NCBI GenBank assembly: GCA_026225565.1
Contig: JAMFTA010000063.1
Span: forward strand, 1 to 64,000
Length of the DNA: 64,000 nt
From: Caulobacter sp.
Lineage (GTDB): Bacteria > Pseudomonadota > Alphaproteobacteria > Caulobacterales > Caulobacteraceae
Reading direction: 5' to 3'
In this document: in pieces, positions 7,521-16,076 of the stretch
Layout: each line of letters opens with the position of its first letter
How positions within the stretch are numbered: position 1 is the stretch's first letter
Position numbers and translations under genes: made by a program
Notes under the pieces: model-generated
What the model was told of the DNA's origin: nothing
The model's input: only the letters and a program-made list of their open reading frames with translations
Databases searched by the model: none

Positions 7521-8648
7521 ATGCGCCTTTCCGAAACACAGACCGCCATCCGAGATGTCGTTCGCGAATTCGCGCAGGAGCGGCTGCGACCCCACGCCAA
7601 GGCTTTCGAGGCGGCGGGCGCTTACTCGCCCGAGGTATTCCAGCAACTGGCCGCACTCGGCTTGATGGGCATGACCGCGCCGGAGACCTTTGGCGGCGCT
7701 GGCGCCGACTATGTCTCCTATGCGCTTGCCTTGATTGAAATATCAGCGGGAGACGGCGCGATCTCGACGATTGTTTCCATTCAGAACAGCTTGATCGTCT
7801 CGGCGCTGGTGACGCTCGGCACCGATGAGCAGAAGGCCCGTTTTCTGCCGGACCTGATAGGGGGGCGCATGATCGGCGCCTTCGCCCTGACGGAGAGCGA
7901 CGCCGGATCGGACGCGGCGGCGCTGCGCACCCGCGCCACCCGTGTCGAGGGAGGGTGGGTGCTCGACGGCGCCAAGCAATTCATCACGTCGGGCAAGATC
8001 GCGGGGCTGGCCATCGTCTTCGCGGTCACGGATGCAGATGCGGGCAAGAAGGGCATTTCCGCCTTCCTCGTGCCCACCGATCGGCCTGGCTATTTCGTCG
8101 ACAAGGTCGAGCACAAGTTGGGGCAGGGGGCGTCCGACACCTGCGCAATCCGTTTCGATGGGTTGCTCATCGAGGAATCGCTGATGTTGGGCGCGCAAGG
8201 CGAGGGGTATCGCATTGCGCTCTCCAATCTCGAGGCTGGCCGCATTGGCATCTCCGCCCAGTGCGTGGGCATGGCGCAGGCCGCGTTGGAAATCGCCGTC
8301 GCCTACGCCAAGGAGCGCAAGAGTTTCGGCAAGGCCATCATCGAGCACCAAGCGGTGGGGTTCCGGCTGGCCGATCTGGCTACCCGGCTGGAGGCTGCAC
8401 GGCAGATCGTGCTTTCCGCCGCCGCCCTCAAGGATGCGGGCGAGCCCTGCCTCACCCAGGCGTCGATGGCCAAGCTCTTCGCTTCCGAGACCGCCGAAGC
8501 GGTGGTTTCGGGCGCCATCCAGACCCTCGGAGGATACGGCTATCTTGAGGAGTTCGGGTTGGCCAAGATCTATCGCGATGTCCGCGTCTGCCAGATCTAC
8601 GAGGGGACGTCCGACATCCAGCGGATGGTGATCGCCCGCGCGCTTTAA
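7521..8648 (+). CDS. Acyl-CoA dehydrogenase
   Basis: 375 residues from ATG 7521 (MRLSETQTAIRDVVREFAQE), the length and N-terminus usual for short/branched-chain acyl-CoA dehydrogenases. Visible are the FAD/substrate segment FALTESDAGSDAAALRT, KQFITSG, the RIGISAQCVGMAQAAL helix, QTLGGYGYLEEF and the catalytic glutamate in IYEGTSDIQ (about Glu361). It introduces a 2,3-double bond into an acyl-CoA and passes electrons to ETF. It is divergent from the AMACR-type gene, consistent with oxidation of 2-methyl acyl-CoAs. Confidence 0.95.
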   Translation: MRLSETQTAIRDVVREFAQERLRPHAKAFEAAGAYSPEVFQQLAALGLMGMTAPETFGGAGADYVSYALALIEISAGDGAISTIVSIQNSLIVSALVTLGTDEQKARFLPDLIGGRMIGAFALTESDAGSDAAALRTRATRVEGGWVLDGAKQFITSGKIAGLAIVFAVTDADAGKKGISAFLVPTDRPGYFVDKVEHKLGQGASDTCAIRFDGLLIEESLMLGAQGEGYRIALSNLEAGRIGISAQCVGMAQAALEIAVAYAKERKSFGKAIIEHQAVGFRLADLATRLEAARQIVLSAAALKDAGEPCLTQASMAKLFASETAEAVVSGAIQTLGGYGYLEEFGLAKIYRDVRVCQIYEGTSDIQRMVIARAL

Positions 8649-8724
8649 GACGCCCTATCGCGTCCACCGATCTGGGCGTCGTCGGCTAGCTTCGCTCCCT
8701 ATGCCGCTTTTCCCGCACGTGGGG

Positions 8725-9102
8725 TTAGGTCGGACCCATGCGAAACACCATGAACTTATTGCCATCGAGATCCCGTAAATAGGCGGCATAAAAGCCGTCG
8801 GGATCGGGCCCGCGCACTCCCGGAGGGCCTTCGCACTTGCCGCCCAGTTCGAGCGCCTTGGCGTGGACCGCATCGATCGCCGCGCGGCTCGGCGCTTCGA
8901 AGCCGACCTGGGTTCCGTTGCCCGCCGTCGCTTCGCCCGCAAAGGGTGTGCCGACCAGGAACATGCCGCCGTTGGGGCCACGATAGGCGACCACCTCGGG
9001 GCGATTCATCACACGGGCGCCCCCAAGCAGCCCGGTGATGGCGTCGTAGAATCGCGTGGCGCCTTCGAGATCGCGCGTGCCATAGCGGGCGACTGACAGC
9101 AT
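8725..9102 (-). CDS. VOC family protein (glyoxalase/bleomycin-resistance-like)
   Basis: 125-residue single VOC module: GTRDLEGATRFYDAITGLLGG at the start, FLVGTPFAGEATAGNGTQVGF in the middle, GPDPDGFYAAYLRDLDGNKF at the end. Small proteins of this kind are usually annotated as glyoxalase family. The motif pattern does not identify a substrate. It is not obviously part of an operon: the acyl-CoA dehydrogenase is convergent and mmsA is upstream on the same strand with 118 bases between. Confidence 0.85.
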   Translation of the reverse strand: MLSVARYGTRDLEGATRFYDAITGLLGGARVMNRPEVVAYRGPNGGMFLVGTPFAGEATAGNGTQVGFEAPSRAAIDAVHAKALELGGKCEGPPGVRGPDPDGFYAAYLRDLDGNKFMVFRMGPT

Positions 9103-9220
9103 TTCTCTCTCCCCTTCATCTCGAAGGCGACGATAGCCCTAGGGCCATGGCGACGCCAATGTCGCGCCGAGTTGACGGCCCGACATCGCCGGGCCGATCC
9201 AAGGCGCGAAAGAGGCGGCT

Positions 9221-10720
9221 TTAGCGCATCGTTGGGATGACGAAGCTCTGATCCAGCACCGCGCCGCCGCTCGGCCAGCGCTGAGTGACGGTCTTGGTCC
9301 GGGTGTAGAAGCGGATGCCGTCCATCCCGTATTGGTTGAGGTCGCCAAACCCCGAGCGCTTCCAACCGCCGAAGCTGTGGTAGGCCACCGGCACCGGGAT
9401 CGGCACGTTGATGCCGATCATGCCGACCTCGACTTCGCTGGCGAATTTTCGTGCGAAATCGCCGTTCCGCGTGAACAGCGCGACCCCGTTCCCGTATTGA
9501 TGCTGGCTGGGATAGGAGACCGCTTCCTCGAAGGTGCTTGCCCGCAAAATTTGCAGCACCGGCCCGAAGATTTCCTCCTGGTAGCTGCGCATTCCTGGCG
9601 TCACGCGGTCGAGCAGCGTCGGGCCCAGGAAATAGCCCTCCTCATAGCCCTGCAGCGAGAGCCCGCGCCCGTCGACGACCAGTTCGGCGCCTTCGTCGAC
9701 CGCCATCTGGATGTAGTTCTCCACCCGGGCCTTATGCTGGGCGCTCACCACCGGGCCGTAATGGGCGTCGGGATCGGTTGCGACGCCGACACGCAGGTCG
9801 GCGATCGCCGAGATGAGCTTGGCGCGGAGACGCTCGGCGGTCTCCTCCCCGACCGGCGTCACCACTGGCAGCGCCATGCAGCGCTCGCCCGCCGAACCAT
9901 AGGCGGCGCCGATGATGTCCGCCACGGCCTGGTCCATGTCGGCGTCAGCCATGACGATGGCGTGGTTCTTGGCCCCGCCCATGCACTGCATCCGCTTGCC
10001 CGCCGCGGCGCCCCGACCGTAGACGTACTGGGCGATATCGGATGACCCAACGAAGCTCACCGCCTTGACATCCGGATGATCGAGGATCGCATCGACGACG
10101 ACCTTGTCGCCATGCACGACGTTGAGAACGCCCTTGGGCAGACCCGCCTCAAGCGCCAGTTCGGCAAGGCGCACGGGCACCGACGGATCGCGCTCCGAAG
10201 GCTTGATAATGAAGGCGTTTCCGCTGGCCAGCGCGGGCGCGCACATCCAAAGAGGGATCATCGCCGGGAAGTTGAAAGGGGTGATGCCGGCGGCGATGCC
10301 GATCGGCTGGCGCATGGAATAGACGTCGATTCCTGGTCCCGCACCCTCGGTATATTCGCCTTTCAAGAGGTGCGGGATGCCGCATACGAACTCCACCACC
10401 TCCAGCCCGCGTTGGATATCGCCCTTGGAGTCGGCGATCACCTTGCCATGTTCGCGCGACAGCATTTCGGCCAGTTCGTCCATGTGCGCTTCGATCAGTT
10501 CCTTGAAGCGGAACATCACGCGTGCGCGGCGCTGGGGGTTGAGCGCGGCCCAGGCGGGCTGGGCCGCCTTGGCGCTGGCGACCGCGCGGTCGACAAGGGC
10601 GCTGTCGCCTAGCGTCACCCGCGCCTGCACCTTGCCGATGGAGGGATCGAACACGTCGCCGGTACGGCTCGGCGCGCCCTCGAATGGGCTACCGTCGATG
10701 AAATGCTGGATTAAACGCAT
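9221..10720 (-). CDS. mmsA: CoA-acylating methylmalonate-semialdehyde dehydrogenase
   Basis: 499 residues, full length for MmsA/IolA. NAD-dependent conversion of methylmalonate semialdehyde to propanoyl-CoA (and malonate semialdehyde to acetyl-CoA) in valine, thymine or inositol breakdown. ALDH features: GITPFNFPAMIPLWM, FVGSSDIAQYVY, catalytic Cys281 in GSAGERCMALPV and FGPVLQI. The Arg/Met pattern around the catalytic Cys (GERCMA) is typical for CoA-dependent members. A strong AAAGGAG precedes the ATG. It is divergent from a LysR regulator, the usual arrangement. Confidence 0.96.
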   Translation of the reverse strand: MRLIQHFIDGSPFEGAPSRTGDVFDPSIGKVQARVTLGDSALVDRAVASAKAAQPAWAALNPQRRARVMFRFKELIEAHMDELAEMLSREHGKVIADSKGDIQRGLEVVEFVCGIPHLLKGEYTEGAGPGIDVYSMRQPIGIAAGITPFNFPAMIPLWMCAPALASGNAFIIKPSERDPSVPVRLAELALEAGLPKGVLNVVHGDKVVVDAILDHPDVKAVSFVGSSDIAQYVYGRGAAAGKRMQCMGGAKNHAIVMADADMDQAVADIIGAAYGSAGERCMALPVVTPVGEETAERLRAKLISAIADLRVGVATDPDAHYGPVVSAQHKARVENYIQMAVDEGAELVVDGRGLSLQGYEEGYFLGPTLLDRVTPGMRSYQEEIFGPVLQILRASTFEEAVSYPSQHQYGNGVALFTRNGDFARKFASEVEVGMIGINVPIPVPVAYHSFGGWKRSGFGDLNQYGMDGIRFYTRTKTVTQRWPSGGAVLDQSFVIPTMR

Positions 10721-10804
10721 GGCTGGCTCCTTTCGCCACCTATAGTCTCGACATCAGTAGGCATATATACGGCTGGAATGCGAACCAGCTGTGCAAAATT
10801 GTAA
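10721..10804. promoter_or_regulatory. mmsA/lysR divergent control region with inverted repeat
   Basis: 84 bases between the two starts. GCTGG at 10772-10776 and CCAGC at 10785-10789 form an inverted repeat with an 8-base spacer, a plausible LysR contact site. An AT-rich run (catatatac) lies next to it. The assignment as operator is inference from position and symmetry. Confidence 0.45.
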
Positions 10805-11686
10805 ATGTTCGACTGGGACGATCTTCGCCTCTTCCTCGCGGTGTCGCGGTCGGGGAGTTTCATGGAGAGCGCCCGTCGGCTGGGCCTCAACCACACGACG
10901 CTCGCCCGACGCCTGACCGCATTGGAACAGTCGCTTGGCGCGCGCCTGTTCGACCGGTCGCCGCGCGGCGTTCAGCCGACCAAGGCGGGTGTCGAGCTGC
11001 TGCACCATGCCGAGCGGGTGGAGGAGGAGGTTCTCGCCGCCGGCCGCTTGCTGCAGGGACAGGATCTGCAGGTCTCCGGAACCGTGCGCCTCTCCACGCC
11101 CGAGGCCTTTGGCACCTTCTTCGTCGCGCCACGGGTTAATTTGTTCAATGCGCAGCATCCAGGGATCGAGCTCGAACTGGTGCCAGAATCGCGCGGCGTG
11201 AACCTGTCGAAGCGGGAAGCTGACATCGCGATTAGCCTGCACCGCCCCGATCACGGCCGATTGCGGGCGGCGCGCCTGATCGACTATCGCATAGGCCTCT
11301 TCGCCTCCCGCGAGCTTTTGGCTCGGATCGGTCCCTTTACCCATGGGACCGAGCTGCGGGGCCAACCCTTCGTTTCCTATATCGAGGAGATGATCGACCT
11401 GCCCGAGTTGCGCAATCTCGACCCCTCCCTGGCCGAGCATTGCGTGTTCCGGTCGAGCTCGGTCGCGGCGCAGATGGAGGCTGTCGCCTCGGGTGCGGGC
11501 TTTGGCTTGCTGCACTGCTTCGCCGTCACGCCGCGGTTGGACGTCCAGCGGGTGCTCGCGGCCGAAATCGAAGTGGTCCGCAGCTATTGGATGATATTTC
11601 ACAGCGATCTGGCGCGGGTGCCACGGATTCGCGCCGTCGCCGACTTTATCTCCCAGCAAGTTCGCGCCCATGCGGCGGCATTCTGA
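10805..11686 (+). CDS. LysR family transcriptional regulator
   Basis: 293 residues. N-terminal winged helix-turn-helix FDWDDLRLFLAVSRSGSFMESARRLGLNHTTLARRLTALE, then a LysR effector-binding domain (VRLSTPEAFGTFFVAPRVN, GAGFGLLHCFAV). The regulator lies back-to-back with mmsA and probably activates it in response to a pathway intermediate, which is known for this family but inferred here. Confidence 0.93.
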   Translation: MFDWDDLRLFLAVSRSGSFMESARRLGLNHTTLARRLTALEQSLGARLFDRSPRGVQPTKAGVELLHHAERVEEEVLAAGRLLQGQDLQVSGTVRLSTPEAFGTFFVAPRVNLFNAQHPGIELELVPESRGVNLSKREADIAISLHRPDHGRLRAARLIDYRIGLFASRELLARIGPFTHGTELRGQPFVSYIEEMIDLPELRNLDPSLAEHCVFRSSSVAAQMEAVASGAGFGLLHCFAVTPRLDVQRVLAAEIEVVRSYWMIFHSDLARVPRIRAVADFISQQVRAHAAAF

Positions 11687-11839
11687 GCGGGCGCGGTTCT
11701 ACGGTCGGGCGATATGTAGCGCGCGCTTGCAATCTTTCGCGCGCTCATTCCTTGTCTGTCAGGGCGGCTTCGTGCATCCGTCAGTTTGGCCGCTTCCCGG
11801 CCTGATGCTAGACCCCGCTATCCCTGAGGAACCGTACCT

Positions 11840-12157
11840 ATGCCCAAGTTGATCGTCGTCACTCGCGAAGGGGACGAACGGGAAGTCGAAGGCGAGGCCG
11901 GCCTATCGGTGATGGAAGTGATCCGCGACAATGGCTTTGAAGAGTTGCTCGCCCTTTGCGGGGGCTGCTGCAGCTGCGCGACCTGCCACGTCCATGTCGA
12001 TCCGGCGTTCACGGACCGGCTGCCGCCGATGAGTGCGGACGAAAACGATCTGCTCGACAGCTCCGCGCACCGCGACGAAACTTCGCGCCTCTCCTGCCAA
12101 CTTCCCTTCAGCGCCGCGCTCGACGGACTAAAGGTGCGGATTGCCGAAGATGACTAA
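11840..12157 (+). CDS. Putidaredoxin/adrenodoxin-type [2Fe-2S] ferredoxin
   Basis: 105 residues. Cluster ligands Cys40, Cys46, Cys49 (C-x5-C-x2-C) and Cys86 in RLSCQL have adrenodoxin spacing. The loop reads [10 protein letters not shown], with an additional Cys43 where most relatives have Ala. These ferredoxins carry single electrons from an NAD(P)H-dependent flavoprotein to cytochrome P450s or Rieske oxygenases. The reductase follows 46 bases downstream. No P450 or oxygenase lies in the window, so the terminal acceptor is elsewhere. Confidence 0.93.
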   Translation: MPKLIVVTREGDEREVEGEAGLSVMEVIRDNGFEELLALCGGCCSCATCHVHVDPAFTDRLPPMSADENDLLDSSAHRDETSRLSCQLPFSAALDGLKVRIAEDD

Positions 12158-12203
12158 GGCGCATGAAAATGGCGCGATGGGCGCGCGTCGCGAAGGCTAG
12201 GCC

Positions 12204-13430
12204 ATGACCCTGCAAGCGGATGTCATCATCGTGGGCGCCGGTCACGCGGGCGCGGCGTGTGCGATCGCCCTTCGCCAGGGTAAGTTCGAGGGCGGCATAC
12301 TGGTGATCGGGGCTGAGCCGGAACTCCCCTATGAGCGCCCGCCTCTATCCAAGGAGTACCTCGCTGGCTCGAAGGCGTTCGAGCGGCTCCTGATCCGGCC
12401 TGAGGGTTTCTGGGCGGAACGTGACATCGCGTTCCGCCTGGGCGCCACGGTGGTCGCCGTCGATCCCACCGCGCAAACCGTTCAGACCGATGACGGGGCC
12501 CTGATCGGCTACAGGCGCCTGGTTTGGGCGACCGGCGGCGCGCCGAGGATGCTCAGCTGCGGCGGCCATCATCTTGCCGGCGTACACACCGTGCGCACTC
12601 GCGCCGACGCCGATCGGATGATGACGGAACTCCCCGATGTCGAGCATGTCGTGGTCATTGGCGGCGGCTATATCGGGCTGGAGGCGGCGGCGGTCCTCAC
12701 CAAGCTCGGCAAAAAGGTGGTGCTGCTCGAAGCCCTCGATCGCGTGCTCGCCCGGGTCGCCGGCGAGCCCCTGTCGCGATTTTTCGAAGCCGAGCACCGC
12801 GCCCACGGCGTCGATGTGCGGCTGGGCGTCGCCGTCGACAGCATCCTGGGTGAGAATAAGGTGACCGGCGTGCAGCTCAAGGATGGCGAGGTGCTGAAGG
12901 CCGACATGGTGATCGTCGGTATTGGCATCATCCCCGCCGTCGCGCCCCTGCTTGCCGCCGGCGCCGCAGGTGGAAACGGCGTCCTCGTCGACAGCCATTG
13001 CCGCACGACGCTGCCGAACATATTCGCCATCGGAGACTGCGCGCTTCACGCCAATCGCTTTGCGGAGGGCGCGCAGATTCGCCTGGAATCCGTGCAGAAC
13101 GCCAACGACCAGGCGGTGGTCGCGGCGAAGGCGATCCTCGGTCAGCCCGCCGACTATGATGCGACGCCGTGGTTCTGGTCCAACCAATATGACCTGAAGC
13201 TACAGACCGTCGGACTTTCGACCGGCTACGATCAAACCGTGGTTCGCGGCGACATCGCAACCCGCAGCTTCAGCCTGATCTATCTGAAGAACGGGCGGGT
13301 GATCGCCCTCGACTGCGTCAACGCGATCAAGGACTACGTCCAAGGGCGAAAGCTTGTGATCGAGGGGGCGGTGGTCGAGGCTGACCGTCTCGCTGACCCG
13401 ACGACGCCGCTCAAGGACCTGGCGGACTAA
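12204..13430 (+). CDS. NAD(P)H-dependent ferredoxin reductase (FAD)
   Basis: 408 residues, putidaredoxin-reductase type. Two Rossmann motifs are visible: [14 protein letters not shown] for FAD near the N-terminus and [20 protein letters not shown] for NAD(P)H near residue 150. [11 protein letters not shown], the FAD ribityl motif [11 protein letters not shown], and the C-terminal [16 protein letters not shown] are conserved family blocks. It transfers hydride-derived electrons to the adjacent ferredoxin. A paralogue with the partner order reversed is at 58885-60490. Confidence 0.93.
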   Translation: MTLQADVIIVGAGHAGAACAIALRQGKFEGGILVIGAEPELPYERPPLSKEYLAGSKAFERLLIRPEGFWAERDIAFRLGATVVAVDPTAQTVQTDDGALIGYRRLVWATGGAPRMLSCGGHHLAGVHTVRTRADADRMMTELPDVEHVVVIGGGYIGLEAAAVLTKLGKKVVLLEALDRVLARVAGEPLSRFFEAEHRAHGVDVRLGVAVDSILGENKVTGVQLKDGEVLKADMVIVGIGIIPAVAPLLAAGAAGGNGVLVDSHCRTTLPNIFAIGDCALHANRFAEGAQIRLESVQNANDQAVVAAKAILGQPADYDATPWFWSNQYDLKLQTVGLSTGYDQTVVRGDIATRSFSLIYLKNGRVIALDCVNAIKDYVQGRKLVIEGAVVEADRLADPTTPLKDLAD

Positions 13431-13531
13431 TATCCGAACCGGTCCGCTCTCCGCGGCTGTCGTGGCGCTCAGTCTTCTGAAAAACACAAGGCGGAAACGC
13501 CGCGCACGGCATTTGCCCTGAATTTCAGAAG

Positions 13532-13606
13532 TGGCTCCGCGGGTAGGATTCGAACCTACGACCAGCCGGTTAACAGCCGGCTGCTCTACCACTGAGCTAC
13601 CGCGGA
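13532..13606 (-). tRNA. tRNA-Asn (anticodon GTT)
   Basis: 75 bases including encoded CCA. The acceptor stem TCCGCGG/CCGCGGA, D arm GCTCAGTGGTAGAGC, anticodon stem CCGGC with loop TGTTAAC (anticodon GTT) and T arm with GGTTCGAATCC are all visible on the reverse strand. A clear promoter lies about 25-50 bases upstream. Confidence 0.97.
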
Positions 13607-13629
13607 TCGGGGCTTCAGCCGAGGACGGG

Positions 13630-13658
13630 GCTATACAGGCCGAGTCGCGCCGGCGCAA
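13630..13658 (-). promoter_or_regulatory. Promoter of tRNA-Asn
   Basis: On the reverse strand TTGCGC (13653-13658) is followed after exactly 17 bases by TATAGC (13630-13635). Transcription would start near 13623, 17 bases before the mature tRNA 5' end, which is typical for a tRNA leader. Confidence 0.65.
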
Positions 13659-13739
13659 GCGAAGCTCGTCCATGGGCGCATTTGCAGGCGATAAAACTCC
13701 GGATGCGCTGAAGCGAGCCGGCGGCCCCGATTTTAGGCC

Positions 13740-14912
13740 TTATTTCACCATCATGTCGGCGAAGCGGTCGAACAGGTAGAGCGAATCGGTCGGGCCCGGC
13801 GAGGCCTCCGGATGGTGCTGCACGCTGAACACTGGGCGGTCCTTCAGGGCGATGCCGGCGTTGGTGCCGTCGAACAGAGAGACGTGGGTTTCGGTGACGG
13901 CGGCGGGCAGGGTGTCGCGATCGACGGTGAAGCCATGGTTCATGGAGACGATCTCCACCTTGCCGGTGGTCAGGTCCTTCACCGGGTGGTTGGCCCCGTG
14001 GTGGCCTTGCTCCATCTTCACGGTGTTGGCGCCAAGAGCGCGGGCCAGCATCTGATGGCCGAGGCAGATGCCGAACACCGGCACGCCGCTCTCCACCAGC
14101 TTTTGGATTTCCGGCACGGCGTATTCGCCCGTCGCCGCCGGATCGCCGGGGCCGTTGGAGAGGAGGACGCCGTCGGGCCTGCGCGCCAGAATTTCTTCCG
14201 CCGTGGTCGAGGCGGGGAGCACGGTGGCCCGGGCGCCGATAGAGGTGAGGGCTCTGAGGATATTGCGCTTGATGCCGTAATCCAGCACCGCGACCTCGAA
14301 CTTGGCTTCCGGGCGCGGTTTGGCGTAGCCGGCGGGCCAGGCCCATAGGCCCTCGTCGAAGGTGAAGCTCTGCAGGGTGGTGGCGTCCTTAGCCAGATCC
14401 AGGCCCGTGAGCCCGCTCCAGGCGCGCGCCTGGGCGAGGAGGGTGTCGAGATCGAAGCGACCGTCGGCGGCGTGGGCGATCACCGCGTGGGGCATACCCT
14501 TTTCGCGAATGAGGCGGGTGAGGGCGCGGGTGTCTACGCCCGAGAGGCCAACCACGCCCCGCGATTTCATCCAGTGGTCCAGATGGCCGGCGGCGCCGGC
14601 GGTGGCGCGCCAGTTGGCGGGGGCGGTGGGTAGGTCGCGAAAGATCGCGCCCCGGGCGGTGGTGCGGGCGCCTTCCCCAAACTGCTCCACGTCTTCGAAG
14701 TTCATGCCCACATTGCCGATGTGGGGAAAGGTGAAGGTGACGATCTGGGCCATGTAGGAGGGATCGGTGAGGATCTCCTGATAGCCGGTCATGGCGGTGT
14801 TGAAACAGACCTCGCCCACTGCTGCGCCTTCGGCGCCGACGCCGAAGCCGGGCATGATGGTCCCATCGGCCAGGACCAGCACGCCGGTCGCGCCTTGGGG
14901 CAATGGGGTCAT
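13740..14912 (-). CDS. carA: Carbamoyl-phosphate synthase small subunit
   Basis: 390 residues. Glutaminase subunit supplying ammonia to CarB for carbamoyl phosphate, precursor of arginine and pyrimidines. The N-terminal CarA-specific domain ([22 protein letters not shown]) is followed by a class I glutamine amidotransferase domain with nucleophile Cys283 in FGICLGHQ and the His/Glu of [16 protein letters not shown] precedes the ATG. carB is not adjacent. A perfect-looking intrinsic terminator lies 33 bases before the start codon, suggesting control by premature termination. Confidence 0.97.
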   Translation of the reverse strand: MTPLPQGATGVLVLADGTIMPGFGVGAEGAAVGEVCFNTAMTGYQEILTDPSYMAQIVTFTFPHIGNVGMNFEDVEQFGEGARTTARGAIFRDLPTAPANWRATAGAAGHLDHWMKSRGVVGLSGVDTRALTRLIREKGMPHAVIAHAADGRFDLDTLLAQARAWSGLTGLDLAKDATTLQSFTFDEGLWAWPAGYAKPRPEAKFEVAVLDYGIKRNILRALTSIGARATVLPASTTAEEILARRPDGVLLSNGPGDPAATGEYAVPEIQKLVESGVPVFGICLGHQMLARALGANTVKMEQGHHGANHPVKDLTTGKVEIVSMNHGFTVDRDTLPAAVTETHVSLFDGTNAGIALKDRPVFSVQHHPEASPGPTDSLYLFDRFADMMVK

Positions 14913-14944
14913 GGCGGGCTCCTCTCGCGCTGGGACAGGGTCGC

Positions 14945-14977
14945 AAAAAAGCGGGCCGGGGCGCGAACCCCGCCCGC
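14945..14977 (-). terminator. Intrinsic terminator in the carA leader (possible attenuator)
   Basis: On the reverse strand a GC-rich stem (bases 14977-14951, GCGGGCGGGG pairing with CCCCGGCCCGC, one bulged C, loop TTCGCG) is followed directly by six T (14950-14945). It ends 32 bases before the carA ATG, leaving no room for a separate promoter between it and carA. It is either a leader attenuator or the end of the rluF-like transcript that carA transcription must pass. Confidence 0.7.
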
Positions 14978-15082
14978 TGGCGATAGGCGATTAGGTAGAG
15001 GCGGCGGACGCGGGGGTCAACCCGACGATAGGCGCTGATCGTGTCGCGGACACGCCGCCTCGACGCTCGTCGCCGATCGAGG

Positions 15083-15160
15083 CTAGAGTCGCAGCGCCAA
15101 GCCGGCCAAGACGACCCCGGCCAGTATCCAGGCCAGCAATATCCATCGTGTCCGCGTCAT
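15083..15160 (-). CDS. Possible 25-residue hydrophobic small protein or leader peptide
   Basis: ATG to TAG encodes MTRTRW followed by a hydrophobic stretch ILLAWILAGVVLAGLALRL, i.e. a single membrane helix with a positively charged N-terminus. It sits between the rluF-like gene and carA on the same strand, about 105 bases before the terminator hairpin. Only a weak AGG precedes it. It could be a real mini-membrane protein, a leader peptide for carA (three Arg codons) or chance. Confidence 0.33.
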   Translation of the reverse strand: MTRTRWILLAWILAGVVLAGLALRL

Positions 15161-15198
15161 GGGTTATGACCTGACCGATTTTAGCCCAATGCGCAACG

Positions 15199-15993
15199 TC
15201 AGATGGGCTGCGCCGCAGCGTCCGGGGGCGAGGATTGACGGATCAGCAGCGCGCGCTCATCGCTGCTCAGCACCCGCCAGCGCGCCTCGGGCAAGCTCCC
15301 GAGGCTGAGGGGACCGATCCGCACGCGCAGCAGATCCACCACCTCTAGGTCCACCAGTTCGCACATGCGGCGGATCTGGCGGTTGCGGCCCTCCTTCAGC
15401 ACAAAGCGCAGGCTCTGACCTTCGATCACCGCCACATTGGCGGGTCGTAGCTGGCGGCCGTCCAGATGCAGGCCGTGGCGCAGGAGGGCCAGTTTGCGGC
15501 CGGTGATCTCCCCCTCCACCTCGACAATATATTCCTTTTCCAGGTCCGAGGCTGGGCCGATCACCGCCTTGGCCACCACCCCGTCGTCGGACAGCAGCAT
15601 CAGGCCGCGCGAATCCAGGTCAAGCCGACCCACCGAGGCCAGCTTGGTGTCGCGGTCGGGAATCAGCGGGCTCTCGCCCACCAGGGCCGCCGCGGTGAGC
15701 AGGCGGATGGCGGGGATCTGCCCATGCTCAGGCTGGGAGGAGACCACCCCGACCGGCTTATGGAAGACGATGGTCAGGGCGTTGTCGAGTTTGGCCGCGG
15801 CGGCGTCGGCCAGCACCAGGGTCTGGCCCGGTTCGATCTTGCGCCCGGCGTCGGTCACCGTCTCGCCGTCGATGGAGACCAGGCCCTGGGCGATCAGGCC
15901 GTCGGCCGCGCGGCGCGAACACACCCCGCTTTGGGCCAGCCAGCGATTGACCCGTTGGGGTTCGGCGTCGTCATAGCGTCGGATCCAGGCCAT
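15199..15993 (-). CDS. RsuA/RluF-type pseudouridine synthase
   Basis: 264 residues. N-terminal S4 RNA-binding domain (RVNRWLAQSGVCSRRAADGLI) and a pseudouridine synthase domain with the catalytic aspartate in GRLDLDSRGLMLLSDDG (Asp125) and the RsuA-type KEGRNRQIRRM. GRLDxDSxG resembles RluF more than RluB. It isomerises a uridine in rRNA, probably 23S, but the target is not determined by sequence. Its downstream neighbour on the same strand is carA, separated by a 286-base region with a terminator. Confidence 0.9.
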   Translation of the reverse strand: MAWIRRYDDAEPQRVNRWLAQSGVCSRRAADGLIAQGLVSIDGETVTDAGRKIEPGQTLVLADAAAAKLDNALTIVFHKPVGVVSSQPEHGQIPAIRLLTAAALVGESPLIPDRDTKLASVGRLDLDSRGLMLLSDDGVVAKAVIGPASDLEKEYIVEVEGEITGRKLALLRHGLHLDGRQLRPANVAVIEGQSLRFVLKEGRNRQIRRMCELVDLEVVDLLRVRIGPLSLGSLPEARWRVLSSDERALLIRQSSPPDAAAQPI

Positions 15994-16076
15994 GGGGTTG
16001 TCTACGGCGGGCTCCCCTTCACCTGCAAGACCTCTGTGGATGTGCCATAGGGGCGGTGATCGGGAGACTTAAAGGC

